From the NCBI GenBank assembly GCA_028279445.1, contig JANQNT010000022.1, positions 124,001 through 188,000 on the forward strand: a stretch of DNA of 64,000 nucleotides. The letters are read 5' to 3'. This document shows positions 9,720 through 17,335 of this stretch, in pieces. Every line of letters begins with the position of its first letter. Positions within the stretch are counted from its first letter, which is position 1. The translations under genes were made by a program, and so were the position numbers. The notes beneath the pieces were generated by a model, which worked only from the letters and a program-made list of their open reading frames with translations, had not been told where the DNA came from and ran no database searches. The stretch comes from Tepidamorphaceae bacterium. GTDB taxonomy: Bacteria; Pseudomonadota; Alphaproteobacteria; Rhizobiales; Tepidamorphaceae.

Positions 9720-10319
9720 ATGACCGACACGATCCTGCGCATCGATGCATCCAGCCGCACCGACGCCTCCATCAGCCGCAACCTCGCCGATACGCTGATG
9801 CGGCGCCTGGATACCCAGGACCAAACCAGCGTGATCCGTCGCGACCTGGCCACCACCCCGGCGAGCATTGTCGACGACCGCTGGGTGCGCGCCAACTTCA
9901 CCAGGCCGGAGGACCGCAGCGACGCCGACCGCGCAGTACTTGCCGAGTCCGATGCCCTGGTGGAGGAACTGCGGGCCGCCGACACGATCGTCCTCGCCGT
10001 GCCGGTCTACAACTTCAACCTGCCTGCCGCGCTGAAGGCCTGGATCGACCAGATCTGCCGCGCCGGCGTCACCTTCCGCTATACCGAGGACGGGCCGGTC
10101 GGTCTGCTCGAGCGCAAGAAGGCCTATGTGATCGTTGTGTCCGGCGGTGTCCCGCTGGGCAGCGCGGCCGATTTCCTCAGCGGCTACCTGCGCCACATAC
10201 TGGGCTTCATCGGCATCGGCGACATCACCTTCATCGACGGCAGCGGCCAGGCCGTGCGTGGCGAGAGCGCCATCGAAGAAGCCCGCGCGGAGATCGCCAG
10301 CCTGACACTGGCGGCGTGA
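9720..10319 (+). CDS. azoR: FMN-dependent NADH-azoreductase
   Basis: A 199-residue flavodoxin-fold quinone/azo reductase of the AzoR family, which reduces quinones and azo compounds with NAD(P)H through FMN in the cytoplasm. Evidence is the N-terminal phosphate-binding stretch ILRIDASSRTDASISR, the FMN-binding loop VPVYNFNLPAALKAWIDQICRAGVTFRYT (about 92-122) and VSGGVPLGS near 140. The length is normal for the family. It is divergently transcribed from the LysR regulator, which probably controls it. Confidence 0.93.
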   Translation: MTDTILRIDASSRTDASISRNLADTLMRRLDTQDQTSVIRRDLATTPASIVDDRWVRANFTRPEDRSDADRAVLAESDALVEELRAADTIVLAVPVYNFNLPAALKAWIDQICRAGVTFRYTEDGPVGLLERKKAYVIVVSGGVPLGSAADFLSGYLRHILGFIGIGDITFIDGSGQAVRGESAIEEARAEIASLTLAA

Positions 10320-10327
10320 GGCGACGG

Positions 10328-10732
10328 TCACTCGTTCTTGTCGGACCAGACCTCACTAACAGGCGCGCCGTCGCAGACTTCGGCGACGCGCCGGCGCGTC
10401 CCGTCGGTGGTTCCCTGCGGCAGGGCATCCGTCGCGTGGAACTGCGCTGCAAGTATCTCGTAGCCATGATCCGATGGCACCGCATGCCAGCGACCGACCA
10501 CGAACAGGGCAACGTGATCGCCGGGAAAGCGCGGATTGACGAAGACACCGTGCAGGTGCGGCGGTTCGTCGGGGGCGACACCGCCCGGCAGGTGCCAGCC
10601 CGGCGTATAGCTGTGCCGCACCAACAGCACCTGACCCCGTTCGTCGCGCACCAGACCGCGCACGCCGAGCGTCATCGACCGCGTCAGTCGCCAATACGGC
10701 CGCAGCAATAATCGGTTGATCAATCCGCTCAT
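10328..10732 (-). CDS. Nudix-fold protein lacking the Nudix box
   Basis: A 134-residue protein that looks like a Nudix hydrolase: GVRGLVRDERGQVLLVRHSYTPGWHLPGG is the usual N-terminal half, and HGVFVNPRFPGDHVALFVV the usual segment after the helix. The 23-residue Nudix box between them (Gx5Ex7REUxEExGU) is missing: the reading goes from LPGGVAPDE directly to PPHLHG, a loss of roughly 25 residues without a frameshift. All catalytic metal-binding glutamates are therefore gone. The frame, start and codon use look normal. It is probably a catalytically dead or recently decayed member. It converges with azoR, 8 bp away. Confidence 0.8.
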   Translation of the reverse strand: MSGLINRLLLRPYWRLTRSMTLGVRGLVRDERGQVLLVRHSYTPGWHLPGGVAPDEPPHLHGVFVNPRFPGDHVALFVVGRWHAVPSDHGYEILAAQFHATDALPQGTTDGTRRRVAEVCDGAPVSEVWSDKNE

Positions 10733-10818
10733 CGGTTCACGCAGCCATGGCCTGCCGATAACACGCCGTGCATGCGTTCATGATCCGGTAACCGGCCATG
10801 CAGGGCCCGCAGGTCTGA

Positions 10819-10855
10819 TTTGCAGTGCAGCATCTGGTTTTTTGCAGTGCAGCAT
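10819..10855. promoter_or_regulatory. Tandem TTTGCAGTGCAGCAT repeat (candidate operator)
   Basis: The same 15-mer occurs at 10819-10833 and 10841-10855, start-to-start distance 22 bp (about two helical turns, same DNA face). It lies 80-115 bp upstream of the 57-residue small gene. The core TGCAGTGCA is a near dyad; TTGCAGTGCA recurs once more at 39191-39200 upstream of the radical SAM gene. TGC-rich operators of this sort are known for PhaR-type regulators, but that link is only a guess. Confidence 0.5.
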
Positions 10856-10933
10856 ATCATATAGGCGCCATCGGATTCGGACGCGCCCGGCGCGTCACAC
10901 TATCCCCCTCTGCAAGACAGTTACAGGTGCATC

Positions 10934-11107
10934 ATGTTGACCGCTTTTCAGGACTCGTTCCGCTGGACCAATGACATCGTCGCGGAAGCGTTCGCCGGTC
11001 TGGGTCGCCGGCGCGACACCCGGGAAGCCCCCTACGTCTGGCGCCCGTCGGTCGAGATGCGCGATGGCCGCACGGTCTGCGCGCTGCTGACGTTCGCGGG
11101 CAACTGA
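10934..11107 (+). CDS. Small hypothetical protein, 57 aa
   Basis: An ATG at 10934 opens a 57-codon frame: MLTAFQDSFRWTNDIVAEAF, then a short basic stretch (GRRRDTR), then a Trp/Arg-containing tail ending LLTFAGN. There is no signal peptide or membrane span. No family is recognised. Support is the unbroken frame, high third-position GC like its neighbours, a candidate paired operator upstream and absence of any competing gene from 10733 to 11173. The ribosome binding site is weak (ACAGGTG). It precedes the metallophosphoesterase gene by 66 bp in the same direction and could share its transcript. Confidence 0.55.
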   Translation: MLTAFQDSFRWTNDIVAEAFAGLGRRRDTREAPYVWRPSVEMRDGRTVCALLTFAGN

Positions 11108-11173
11108 CGCCCCACGCCGATCGTCGCAACAAGTTCCTCTGCATGGCCCGTGACGGTGCTATCGTCGCGGGCC

Positions 11174-12088
11174 ATGTTTCGTCTCGCCCACCTTTCCGAC
11201 CCGCATCTGCATGCCCCCGGCGGCCCGGCCGTCGCGGAACTGATCGGCAAGCGCGCCATCGGCCACATCAACTGGCTGCGCGGCCGGCAGGCCATCCATC
11301 GTGCCGACATCGCCAAGGCCCTGGTCGCCGACCTGCGAGCCCAGCGCGCCGACCATATCGCCATGACCGGCGATCTGGTGAACATCTCGGCCGCCTTCGA
11401 ATGGCCGGCGGCGCACGCCTATATGCGCTCCCTCGGCACGCCCGAGCAGGTCACCGCGGTACCGGGCAATCATGATGCCTATGTGAGCGCCGGGCTTGAG
11501 GGCATGCGCGGCGTCTACGCGCCCTACGTCGCCAGCGAGCACCAACACGGCGAAAGCGCGCCGACCTATCCGTTCGCGCGCCGGCGCGGACCAGTCACGC
11601 TGATCGGCGTGTCGACGGCGCTTCCCACGCCGCCATTCATCGCCAGCGGCCGCCTGGGAGAAGCGCAGCTTGCGCGTCTTGCCGCGCTGCTGGCGGAGAT
11701 CGGGGCCACGCGAACCTGCAAGGTGTTGCTGATCCACCATCCGCCAACGCAGTTGCTGGCCGCCGGGCGGCGCGGACTGGATGATGCCGATGCGCTGGGC
11801 GAGGTTCTGGCCCGACAACCCGTCGACCTGATCCTGCACGGGCACAACCACACCGCCACCCTTGCGACCATGCCCGGGCGCGACGGCCCCATCCCGATCG
11901 TCGGCGTGCCGTCCGCATCCGCCATCCCCCATGGGCGGAAACCGGGCGCCGGCTACGCCGTGATCGAAGTCGGCGGCGAGACGAAGGCTCGCAAGATGAC
12001 GCTGGTGCGACGCGGTATCTCCGACGACCACGCGCCAGGCGGGCCGATCGCGTTCGACGAGCTCTCGCGCCAGGTCCTGACCGATTGA
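11174..12088 (+). CDS. Calcineurin-like metallophosphoesterase
   Basis: A 304-residue phosphoesterase with the full dimetal signature: LAHLSDPHLHAP (D-x-H) at the N-terminus, MTGDLVN (GD), VPGNHDAY (GNHD), LLIHHPPT (H) and LHGHNHT (GHxH). It resembles the CpdA/Icc-like subgroup, but the substrate (cyclic nucleotide, phospholipid head group or other) cannot be told. The frame is open back to a GTG at 11150, but the ATG at 11174 puts the first motif at the usual distance from the start. Confidence 0.92.
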   Translation: MFRLAHLSDPHLHAPGGPAVAELIGKRAIGHINWLRGRQAIHRADIAKALVADLRAQRADHIAMTGDLVNISAAFEWPAAHAYMRSLGTPEQVTAVPGNHDAYVSAGLEGMRGVYAPYVASEHQHGESAPTYPFARRRGPVTLIGVSTALPTPPFIASGRLGEAQLARLAALLAEIGATRTCKVLLIHHPPTQLLAAGRRGLDDADALGEVLARQPVDLILHGHNHTATLATMPGRDGPIPIVGVPSASAIPHGRKPGAGYAVIEVGGETKARKMTLVRRGISDDHAPGGPIAFDELSRQVLTD

Positions 12089-12125
12089 TCCGCAAGAAGA
12101 ACTGCGCAAGCAAACCGGCGTCGGC

Positions 12126-12272
12126 TCAGTGACAGTGGACCGTTCCTGTTCGGTTATCCATATGGCAGCACTGGCCAGGTGGCGAGTTCTTCCTGCATCC
12201 ACCACCGTGTGCATTGGCGATCGAAGGCAGGATCAGGGACAACGCAATCAGAGAAAGAAAAACTGTCCTCAT
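12126..12272 (-). CDS. Small secreted Cys/His-rich protein, YHYH-like, 48 aa
   Basis: A 48-codon minus-strand gene. Residues 1-21 form a clean signal peptide (MRTVFLSLIALSLILPSIANA, AxA cleavage). The mature 27 residues start HGGGCRKNSPPGQCCH and end DNRTGTVHCH. The HGGG start and the NRxTGxxHCH end match the small periplasmic YHYH-type proteins (ending NRKTGDYHCH in other bacteria), with four cysteines and four histidines that could bind metal or form disulfides. An SD-like GAGTGGG lies 5 bp before the ATG. The upstream 60 bp are unusually AT-rich, with a possible -10 TACAAT. The function is not known. Confidence 0.72.
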   Translation of the reverse strand: MRTVFLSLIALSLILPSIANAHGGGCRKNSPPGQCCHMDNRTGTVHCH

Positions 12273-12359
12273 CGTTCCCACTCTTTAGATATCAAGAAGA
12301 AAAATACCATAAATTGTATTGATTATCTAATGCACTTATAAGATGCGCGTTCGGCCCGC

Positions 12360-13127
12360 TCAGTCGGGAAACTGGCTGAGCGCGTACACGAACAGGATCG
12401 CCGCACCGGTCAGCATGCCGAGCAGAAACACCGCGATCATCTCCGGTACGCTGGCACCGCGGCGGCCGGGCGCGGACACGACCGGATCAGGCGGCGCCTC
12501 GCTCGGCGCAGTCGTCGCCTGTTCGCTGGTAGCCGGGGCGGCCTTGTCTGCCTTGGCAGCGGGTGCATCCTCCGGTCCGCGCTCCGCATAGAGGCGCGTC
12601 TGGGCCAGCGCCAATTCCTCAGCAGCCAGCGCGCGCTTGCGCTCCAGCAGCCGGTGGGCGACGTAGTCGGTGATACGCGCCGACATATCCTCGACGCTCG
12701 CAGCCTCCAGCAGGATGTGGCGGCCGTGCCGCGCCTCCTGCACGAAGCGATAGGTCTGCCGGTCGCGTGCCATCTCCACATAGGCGAGCACGTCGATCCA
12801 CAGCCTTGGCGGCGAGCCGGGGACGATGTGGGCGCCGAACAGGTCGCTGTCCTCGGGCAATTCGGCGAAGACGTCGGCGATCGCCTCCTGCAGCAGTTCC
12901 AGCCGCGCCAGTTCGCTCTCGCGCAACGAGGTCACGACATCGCGGCGTTCGGCCTCGTTGAGCCGTGCCCGGCGCATCGCATCACGCAGCCGGCTCGGTC
13001 GCGCCGGCACGGCCTCGCGCACCGCCGCCCGCCGGGGAGCCTCATCGCCCGTCCCGCGCGCCTTGGCCTTCGTCGGCTCGGCCCGGTCCTTGTCTGCCAC
13101 TTGCATTTCGTCGGACATGCGCGTCAT
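12360..13127 (-). CDS. Hypothetical C-tail-anchored protein
   Basis: A 255-residue protein. The N-terminal ~60 residues are charged and basic. Residues ~60-190 form a predicted helical domain (LESELARLELLQEAIADVF, LWIDVLAYVEMARDRQTYRFVQEARHG). A low-complexity Ala/Pro/Lys linker follows, then a single C-terminal membrane span (MIAVFLLGMLTGAAILFVYAL) with only five residues after it, so it is probably tail-anchored in the inner membrane facing the cytoplasm. I recognise it only as a conserved hypothetical of Rhizobiales type. The alternative start MSDEMQ, three codons later, is equally plausible. Confidence 0.72.
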   Translation of the reverse strand: MTRMSDEMQVADKDRAEPTKAKARGTGDEAPRRAAVREAVPARPSRLRDAMRRARLNEAERRDVVTSLRESELARLELLQEAIADVFAELPEDSDLFGAHIVPGSPPRLWIDVLAYVEMARDRQTYRFVQEARHGRHILLEAASVEDMSARITDYVAHRLLERKRALAAEELALAQTRLYAERGPEDAPAAKADKAAPATSEQATTAPSEAPPDPVVSAPGRRGASVPEMIAVFLLGMLTGAAILFVYALSQFPD

Positions 13128-13213
13128 CCGTGGGTGGTCGCCCCCCGCGATTCTGGGTAGAAGCTAGTGAATTCGCCATTTGTTCACAAGCATACGAACG
13201 GAGCGCGCCGACG

Positions 13214-13696
13214 ATGGCCGACACCCTTCCAGCGCCCGCGCGCCGTGTCACGGATGCCGCGGCGAAACTCGGTCTGGCCATCGACGTGCAGCAGATGCCG
13301 GCCTCGACCCGCACCGCCGAGGAGGCGGCAGCCACCTGCGGCTGCGCCGTTGGCCAGATCGTCAAATCGCTGATCTTCGCCGGCCGCGACAGCGACACGC
13401 CCTATCTGTTGCTGGTCTCCGGCGACAACCGTGTGAACGAGAAGGCCGTGGGACGGCTGATCGGCGAGAAGCTGCGCCGGCCGGATGCCGACTTCGTGCG
13501 CGCGGCGACGGGCTATGCCATCGGCGGAATTCCGCCGCTTGGCCACGCGAGCGACATCCGCACACTGATCGACCGAGACCTGCTGAACCATGAGGTGGTC
13601 TGGGCGGCCGCCGGCACCCACACCCACGTCTTTCCCGTCGACCCGCAAGCGCTCGCCGAGGCGACGGGCGCCGAGATCATCGACGTCACGAGGTGA
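13214..13696 (+). CDS. YbaK/EbsC family aminoacyl-tRNA deacylase
   Basis: A 160-residue YbaK/ProX-type editing domain that hydrolyses mischarged aminoacyl-tRNA in trans. Characteristic segments are TAEEAAATCGCAVGQIVKSLIF (about 36-57), with the conserved Lys of the VKS motif, VSGDNRVNEKAV and GYAIGGIPPLGH (about 103-114). The frame is open upstream of the ATG at 13214, but the family start falls here. It converges with the acyl-CoA dehydrogenase gene, 6 bp apart. Which mischarged tRNA it clears is not readable. Confidence 0.92.
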   Translation: MADTLPAPARRVTDAAAKLGLAIDVQQMPASTRTAEEAAATCGCAVGQIVKSLIFAGRDSDTPYLLLVSGDNRVNEKAVGRLIGEKLRRPDADFVRAATGYAIGGIPPLGHASDIRTLIDRDLLNHEVVWAAAGTHTHVFPVDPQALAEATGAEIIDVTR

Positions 13697-13702
13697 CCGA
13701 CG

Positions 13703-14917
13703 TCACGTGAGGCGCTCGGGCACGCCCCAGGCCCAGAAGTCGTTGGCCTTTTCGCGATAGGCGTCGGCGAGCACCATGCGGTGCATTTCCGAAGCGCCGT
13801 CGACCAGACGCGCCTGACGCGCGTAGCGGTAGATCCATTCCAGCACAGTGTCCTTGGAGTAACCGCGCGCGCCATTGAGCTGGATGGCCGTGTCGGCGGC
13901 CCGGTGCAGCGTGTCGGCAACATGCACCTTGGCCATCGAGACAGCCGTCCTGGCGCGGTCGCCCTGGTCGAGCAACCAGGCTGCCTTCATCACCAGCAGC
14001 CGGCCGATCTCGATATCCGCCGCCACCGCCCCCAGCGACATCTGCACGCTTTCCCGGTCGGCCAGGCGCACGCCGAACCCTTCGCGCTGGTCGACGTACT
14101 CTTGCGCGATCTCCATGCAGCGTCGGGACAGCCCCAGCCACCGCATGCAATGGGTCAGGCGCGCCGGACCTAGCCGTATCTGCGTCACCTTGAGCCCGTC
14201 GCCCTCCTCCATCAGGCGGTTCTCCATCGGGATTTCGAGCCCGTCGAAGACGATCTCGCAGTGGCCACCATGTTCCTCCGGTCCCATGATCGGGATACGC
14301 CGCTCGATGCGCCAGCCAGGATCGTCCCGGTCGAACATCAGGGCTGTGAGCCCCTTGCGGGCATCGTCGGAGGTACGTGCAATCAGGATGAAGTGCCTGG
14401 CGCCCTGCGCCCCGGTGATGAACCACTTGCGGCCGGTGACGACATAGCGGTCGTTGCGGCGCTCGGCGGTGGTCTGGATCATCGACGGGTCGGAGCCGCC
14501 GCCGGGTGCCGGCTCGGTCATGGCGAAGGCGGAGCGCGCCTCACCGCTGATCAGCGGTGTCAGCCAGCGCTCCTTCTGCGCCGGCGTGGCGATCTTCTCC
14601 AGGACGCTCATGTTGCCGTCGTCGGGGGCCGCGCAGTTGAAGGCGAGCGGACCGAACAGCGCCCGGTTGGCCTCCTCGTACATCACCGCCCGGCCGATAT
14701 GCGGTAGCCCCATCCCGCCGCGTTCGATGGGCATCTGCGGCGCCCACAACCGCGTCTTCTTGGCCCTGGAGCGCAGCCGCCCCAGGACATCGAGACGGAT
14801 GTTCTCGTGTTCGTCGAAGTTCTCCCGGTCCGCTTCCAGCGGCAAGACGTGCTCATCGACGAAGGCGCGCGTCTTGTTGCGGACATCCTCGATGTGAGGG
14901 GGAAGCGCGAAGTTCAT
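13703..14917 (-). CDS. Acyl-CoA dehydrogenase
   Basis: A 404-residue flavoenzyme that oxidises an acyl-CoA to the 2,3-enoyl-CoA, passing electrons to ETF (the ETF-QO gene is in this window). Seen: AFAMTEPAPGGGSDPSMIQTTA (FAD/substrate loop, about 131-152), YVVTGRKWFITGA, the C-terminal four-helix domain with LNGARGYSKDTVLEWIYRYAR, and VDGASEMHRM with the probable catalytic Glu. It resembles the ACAD10/11-like group. It is last in a likely operon with malonyl-CoA decarboxylase, MatB and an SDR (gaps 25-40 bp), so it may act on a branched or short acyl-CoA; the substrate is inferred only. Confidence 0.93.
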   Translation of the reverse strand: MNFALPPHIEDVRNKTRAFVDEHVLPLEADRENFDEHENIRLDVLGRLRSRAKKTRLWAPQMPIERGGMGLPHIGRAVMYEEANRALFGPLAFNCAAPDDGNMSVLEKIATPAQKERWLTPLISGEARSAFAMTEPAPGGGSDPSMIQTTAERRNDRYVVTGRKWFITGAQGARHFILIARTSDDARKGLTALMFDRDDPGWRIERRIPIMGPEEHGGHCEIVFDGLEIPMENRLMEEGDGLKVTQIRLGPARLTHCMRWLGLSRRCMEIAQEYVDQREGFGVRLADRESVQMSLGAVAADIEIGRLLVMKAAWLLDQGDRARTAVSMAKVHVADTLHRAADTAIQLNGARGYSKDTVLEWIYRYARQARLVDGASEMHRMVLADAYREKANDFWAWGVPERLT

Positions 14918-14957
14918 CTGGCCCGACTGTCCTTCATGCGTTCAAAGAGCCCTGTGG

Positions 14958-15755
14958 TCACAGTGCCGAAACAAGGTGTCCGCCATCGACCGGGATCACC
15001 GTCCCGGTCATATAGGACGAGGCATCGCTGGCAAGTAACAGCATCACCCCGTCGAGGTCCTGCAGGCGGCCGATACGCCGCTGGGGAATGCGCTTGACCA
15101 TGGCCTGGCCGTGCTCGGTGGCGAGAAAGTCGCCGCTGATGTCGGTGTCATAGTAGCCTGGCGCCACCGCGTTGACCCGGATACCGTGCCGCGCCCATTC
15201 CAGCGCCAGCGCCCTGGTGAGTTGCACCAGAGCGGCCTTGGAGGCCGCATAAGGCGCAACGCCGGCGGAGACCCGCAGGCCCAGGATCGACGAGGTGTTG
15301 ATGATCGAACCGCCCTTGCCGGCCGCGATCATCGCACTGGCGGTGGCCTTCGCAACACGGAAGGCACCGCTCAGGTTGGTATCGACGGTCGCGTCCCAGT
15401 CGTCGTCGGCGAGGTTGAGCGCCAGTTCACGCGCCGCGATGCCGGCATTGTTGACCAGCACGTCGGGCACGCGACCGGCCGCCGCGATGTCGGCGAAACA
15501 CCGCGCAATCGAAGCCTTGTCGGCGACGTCCATCTCGAACGCGCTGGCCCATCCGCCGGCCTCCCCGATCTCCGCGACGAGCTTGTCCAAACGGTCCCGG
15601 CGCCGCGCGGTAGCGATCACGTGCGCGCCGTAACGCGCGTAGACACGCGCGAAATGCGCGCCCAGGCCCGACGAAGCGCCGCACACCAGGACGGTGCGTC
15701 CGTCAAGGCCGCGCGCCAGTGCATCGCCGATGGTTGGCTGTTGTCGCTCCGTCAC
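14958..15755 (-). CDS. SDR family NAD(P)-dependent oxidoreductase
   Basis: A 265-residue classical short-chain dehydrogenase: cofactor loop VCGASSGLGAHFA (TGxxxGxG-type, about 25-37), NNAG at about 105, catalytic Ser in INTSSILG and YAASK (Tyr/Lys) near 170-176, and C-terminal GTVIPVDGG. The start is the GTG at 15755 (VTERQQPTIG); the frame continues upstream without a good alternative. It lies between matB and the acyl-CoA dehydrogenase gene in the same direction, suggesting a 3-hydroxyacyl or related reduction in the same pathway. Confidence 0.9.
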   Translation of the reverse strand: MTERQQPTIGDALARGLDGRTVLVCGASSGLGAHFARVYARYGAHVIATARRRDRLDKLVAEIGEAGGWASAFEMDVADKASIARCFADIAAAGRVPDVLVNNAGIAARELALNLADDDWDATVDTNLSGAFRVAKATASAMIAAGKGGSIINTSSILGLRVSAGVAPYAASKAALVQLTRALALEWARHGIRVNAVAPGYYDTDISGDFLATEHGQAMVKRIPQRRIGRLQDLDGVMLLLASDASSYMTGTVIPVDGGHLVSAL

Positions 15756-15795
15756 GCCATGCCCCCGTACCCCGGTCCGGGCGCAACGATAGCGC

Positions 15796-17310
15796 TCAGG
15801 CGGCGTCGCCGGAATAGGCGTTCTTGTAGGTCTCGCGCAGCACGGTCTTCTGGATCTTGCCCATGGTGTTGCGCGGCAGCGCATCGACGATGAAGACCCG
15901 CTTGGGCAGCTTGTACCGGGCAAGGTCCGCCTCAAGCGCTGTACGGATGTCGGCTTCGTCGAGCACGGCACCGGCGCGCGGCGCCACCACGGCGGTGACG
16001 CCCTCGCCGAAGTCGGCGTGCGGCACGCCGATCACCGCGCTTTCGGCAACCCCCGGCAAGGCATCGATCGCCGCTTCCACCTCCGCCGGATAGACGTTGA
16101 AGCCGCCGGAGATCACCAGGTCCTTGCCGCGCCCGACGATGCTGACGTAGCCGTCGGCATCGATGAAGGCTAGATCGCCGGTGATGAAGTAGCCGTCGTC
16201 GCGGAACTCCTCCGCCGTCTTCTCCGGGTTGCGCCAGTAGCCGGTGAAGACGTTGGGACCCTTCACCTCGATGACGCCGATCTCGCCCTGGGCCAGCTCC
16301 ACGCCGGTGTCGGGGTCGCAGATGCGCAGGCTAACGTCCGGCAGGGCCATGCCGACCGTCCCCGCCCGGCGTTCGCCGTCATAGGGGTTGGAGGTGTTCA
16401 TGCCGGTCTCGGTCATGCCGTAGCGTTCCAGGATGGCGTGGCCGGTGCGCACCTGCCATTCCTTGTGGGTCTCCGCCGACAGCGGTGCGGAGCCGGAAAC
16501 GAACAGACGCATCTTCCCGGTCAGCTCAGCGTCGAGACGCTCATCGGCGAGCAGCCGGGTGTAGAAGGTGGGCACGCCCATCATCGACGTTGCGCGGGGC
16601 ATGGCGGCGATGATTGCGTCAGCATCGAAACGTTGCAGCCAGATCATCGAACCGCCGGTCATCAGCACCGTGTTGCAGGCGACGAACAGCCCATGGGTGT
16701 GGAAGATCGGCAGGGCGTGGATCAGAACGTCCTTGGCCGTGAAGCGCCAGTGCCCGGCCAGCACCAGCGCGTTGCAGGCGAGATTGCCGTAGGTCAGCAT
16801 GGCCCCCTTGGAGCGCCCGGTCGTGCCCGAGGTGTAGAGGATCGTGGCCAGATCGTCCGCCGCCCGTGGCACATCGGCGAAGTCGGGAGAATGATCTCGC
16901 GTCAGGGCATCAAGCGTCTCCACCCGCCGCACACCCGCCTCCCGCGCCACCGCCCGCAACCCGTCCAGGCGCTCCGGCGCACACACGAACAGCGCCGGTT
17001 CCGCATCGCGCATGAAATAGGCGAGTTCATTGTCGGTATAGGCGGTGTTGAGCGGCAGGAAGACCGCGCCCGCCCGCACCGCGCCCAGATAAAGCATCAG
17101 CGCCTCGATGCTCTTGGGCACCTGCACCGCGACCCGGTCGCCGGGTTGCACACCGAGCGTCACGAGCGCGTTGGCGAACCACGCCGAGACATCCAGCACG
17201 TCCTGGTAGGTGTAGTGGCGTCCGTCCTCGAGTTCGGCGAAGCGCACGCTGCCGGGTTCGGCGGGCATCGCCTGGCGGATCAGGCCGAAGAGGTGATTGG
17301 CCTCGGACAT
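15796..17310 (-). CDS. matB: Malonyl-CoA synthetase (malonate-CoA ligase)
   Basis: A 504-residue ANL-superfamily ligase. AMP-binding motif TILYTSGTTGRSKGAML (about 155-171), GDLAFIDADGYVSIVGRGKDLVISGGFNVYPAEVE (A7-A8) and C-terminal PRNTMGKIQK with the adenylation Lys. The start NHLFGLIRQAM and the NTAYTDNELAYF stretch resemble MatB, and it sits directly after a malonyl-CoA decarboxylase gene, the standard matAB pair. It activates malonate (or a methyl-malonate) with ATP and CoA in the cytoplasm; decarboxylation then gives acetyl-CoA. MSEANHLF at 17310 is the family start; the frame extends 51 codons further, overlapping the decarboxylase gene. Confidence 0.93.
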   Translation of the reverse strand: MSEANHLFGLIRQAMPAEPGSVRFAELEDGRHYTYQDVLDVSAWFANALVTLGVQPGDRVAVQVPKSIEALMLYLGAVRAGAVFLPLNTAYTDNELAYFMRDAEPALFVCAPERLDGLRAVAREAGVRRVETLDALTRDHSPDFADVPRAADDLATILYTSGTTGRSKGAMLTYGNLACNALVLAGHWRFTAKDVLIHALPIFHTHGLFVACNTVLMTGGSMIWLQRFDADAIIAAMPRATSMMGVPTFYTRLLADERLDAELTGKMRLFVSGSAPLSAETHKEWQVRTGHAILERYGMTETGMNTSNPYDGERRAGTVGMALPDVSLRICDPDTGVELAQGEIGVIEVKGPNVFTGYWRNPEKTAEEFRDDGYFITGDLAFIDADGYVSIVGRGKDLVISGGFNVYPAEVEAAIDALPGVAESAVIGVPHADFGEGVTAVVAPRAGAVLDEADIRTALEADLARYKLPKRVFIVDALPRNTMGKIQKTVLRETYKNAYSGDAA

Positions 17311-17335
17311 CGTGTGGTTGGGCTCCGCGTTGGCC

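Noticed and set aside
12129-12341. A 70-codon plus-strand frame over the small secreted-protein gene
   Set aside because: It is antisense to the YHYH-like gene, has no domain-like composition, and ends in the AT-rich promoter region; the minus-strand gene has a signal peptide and a known motif.
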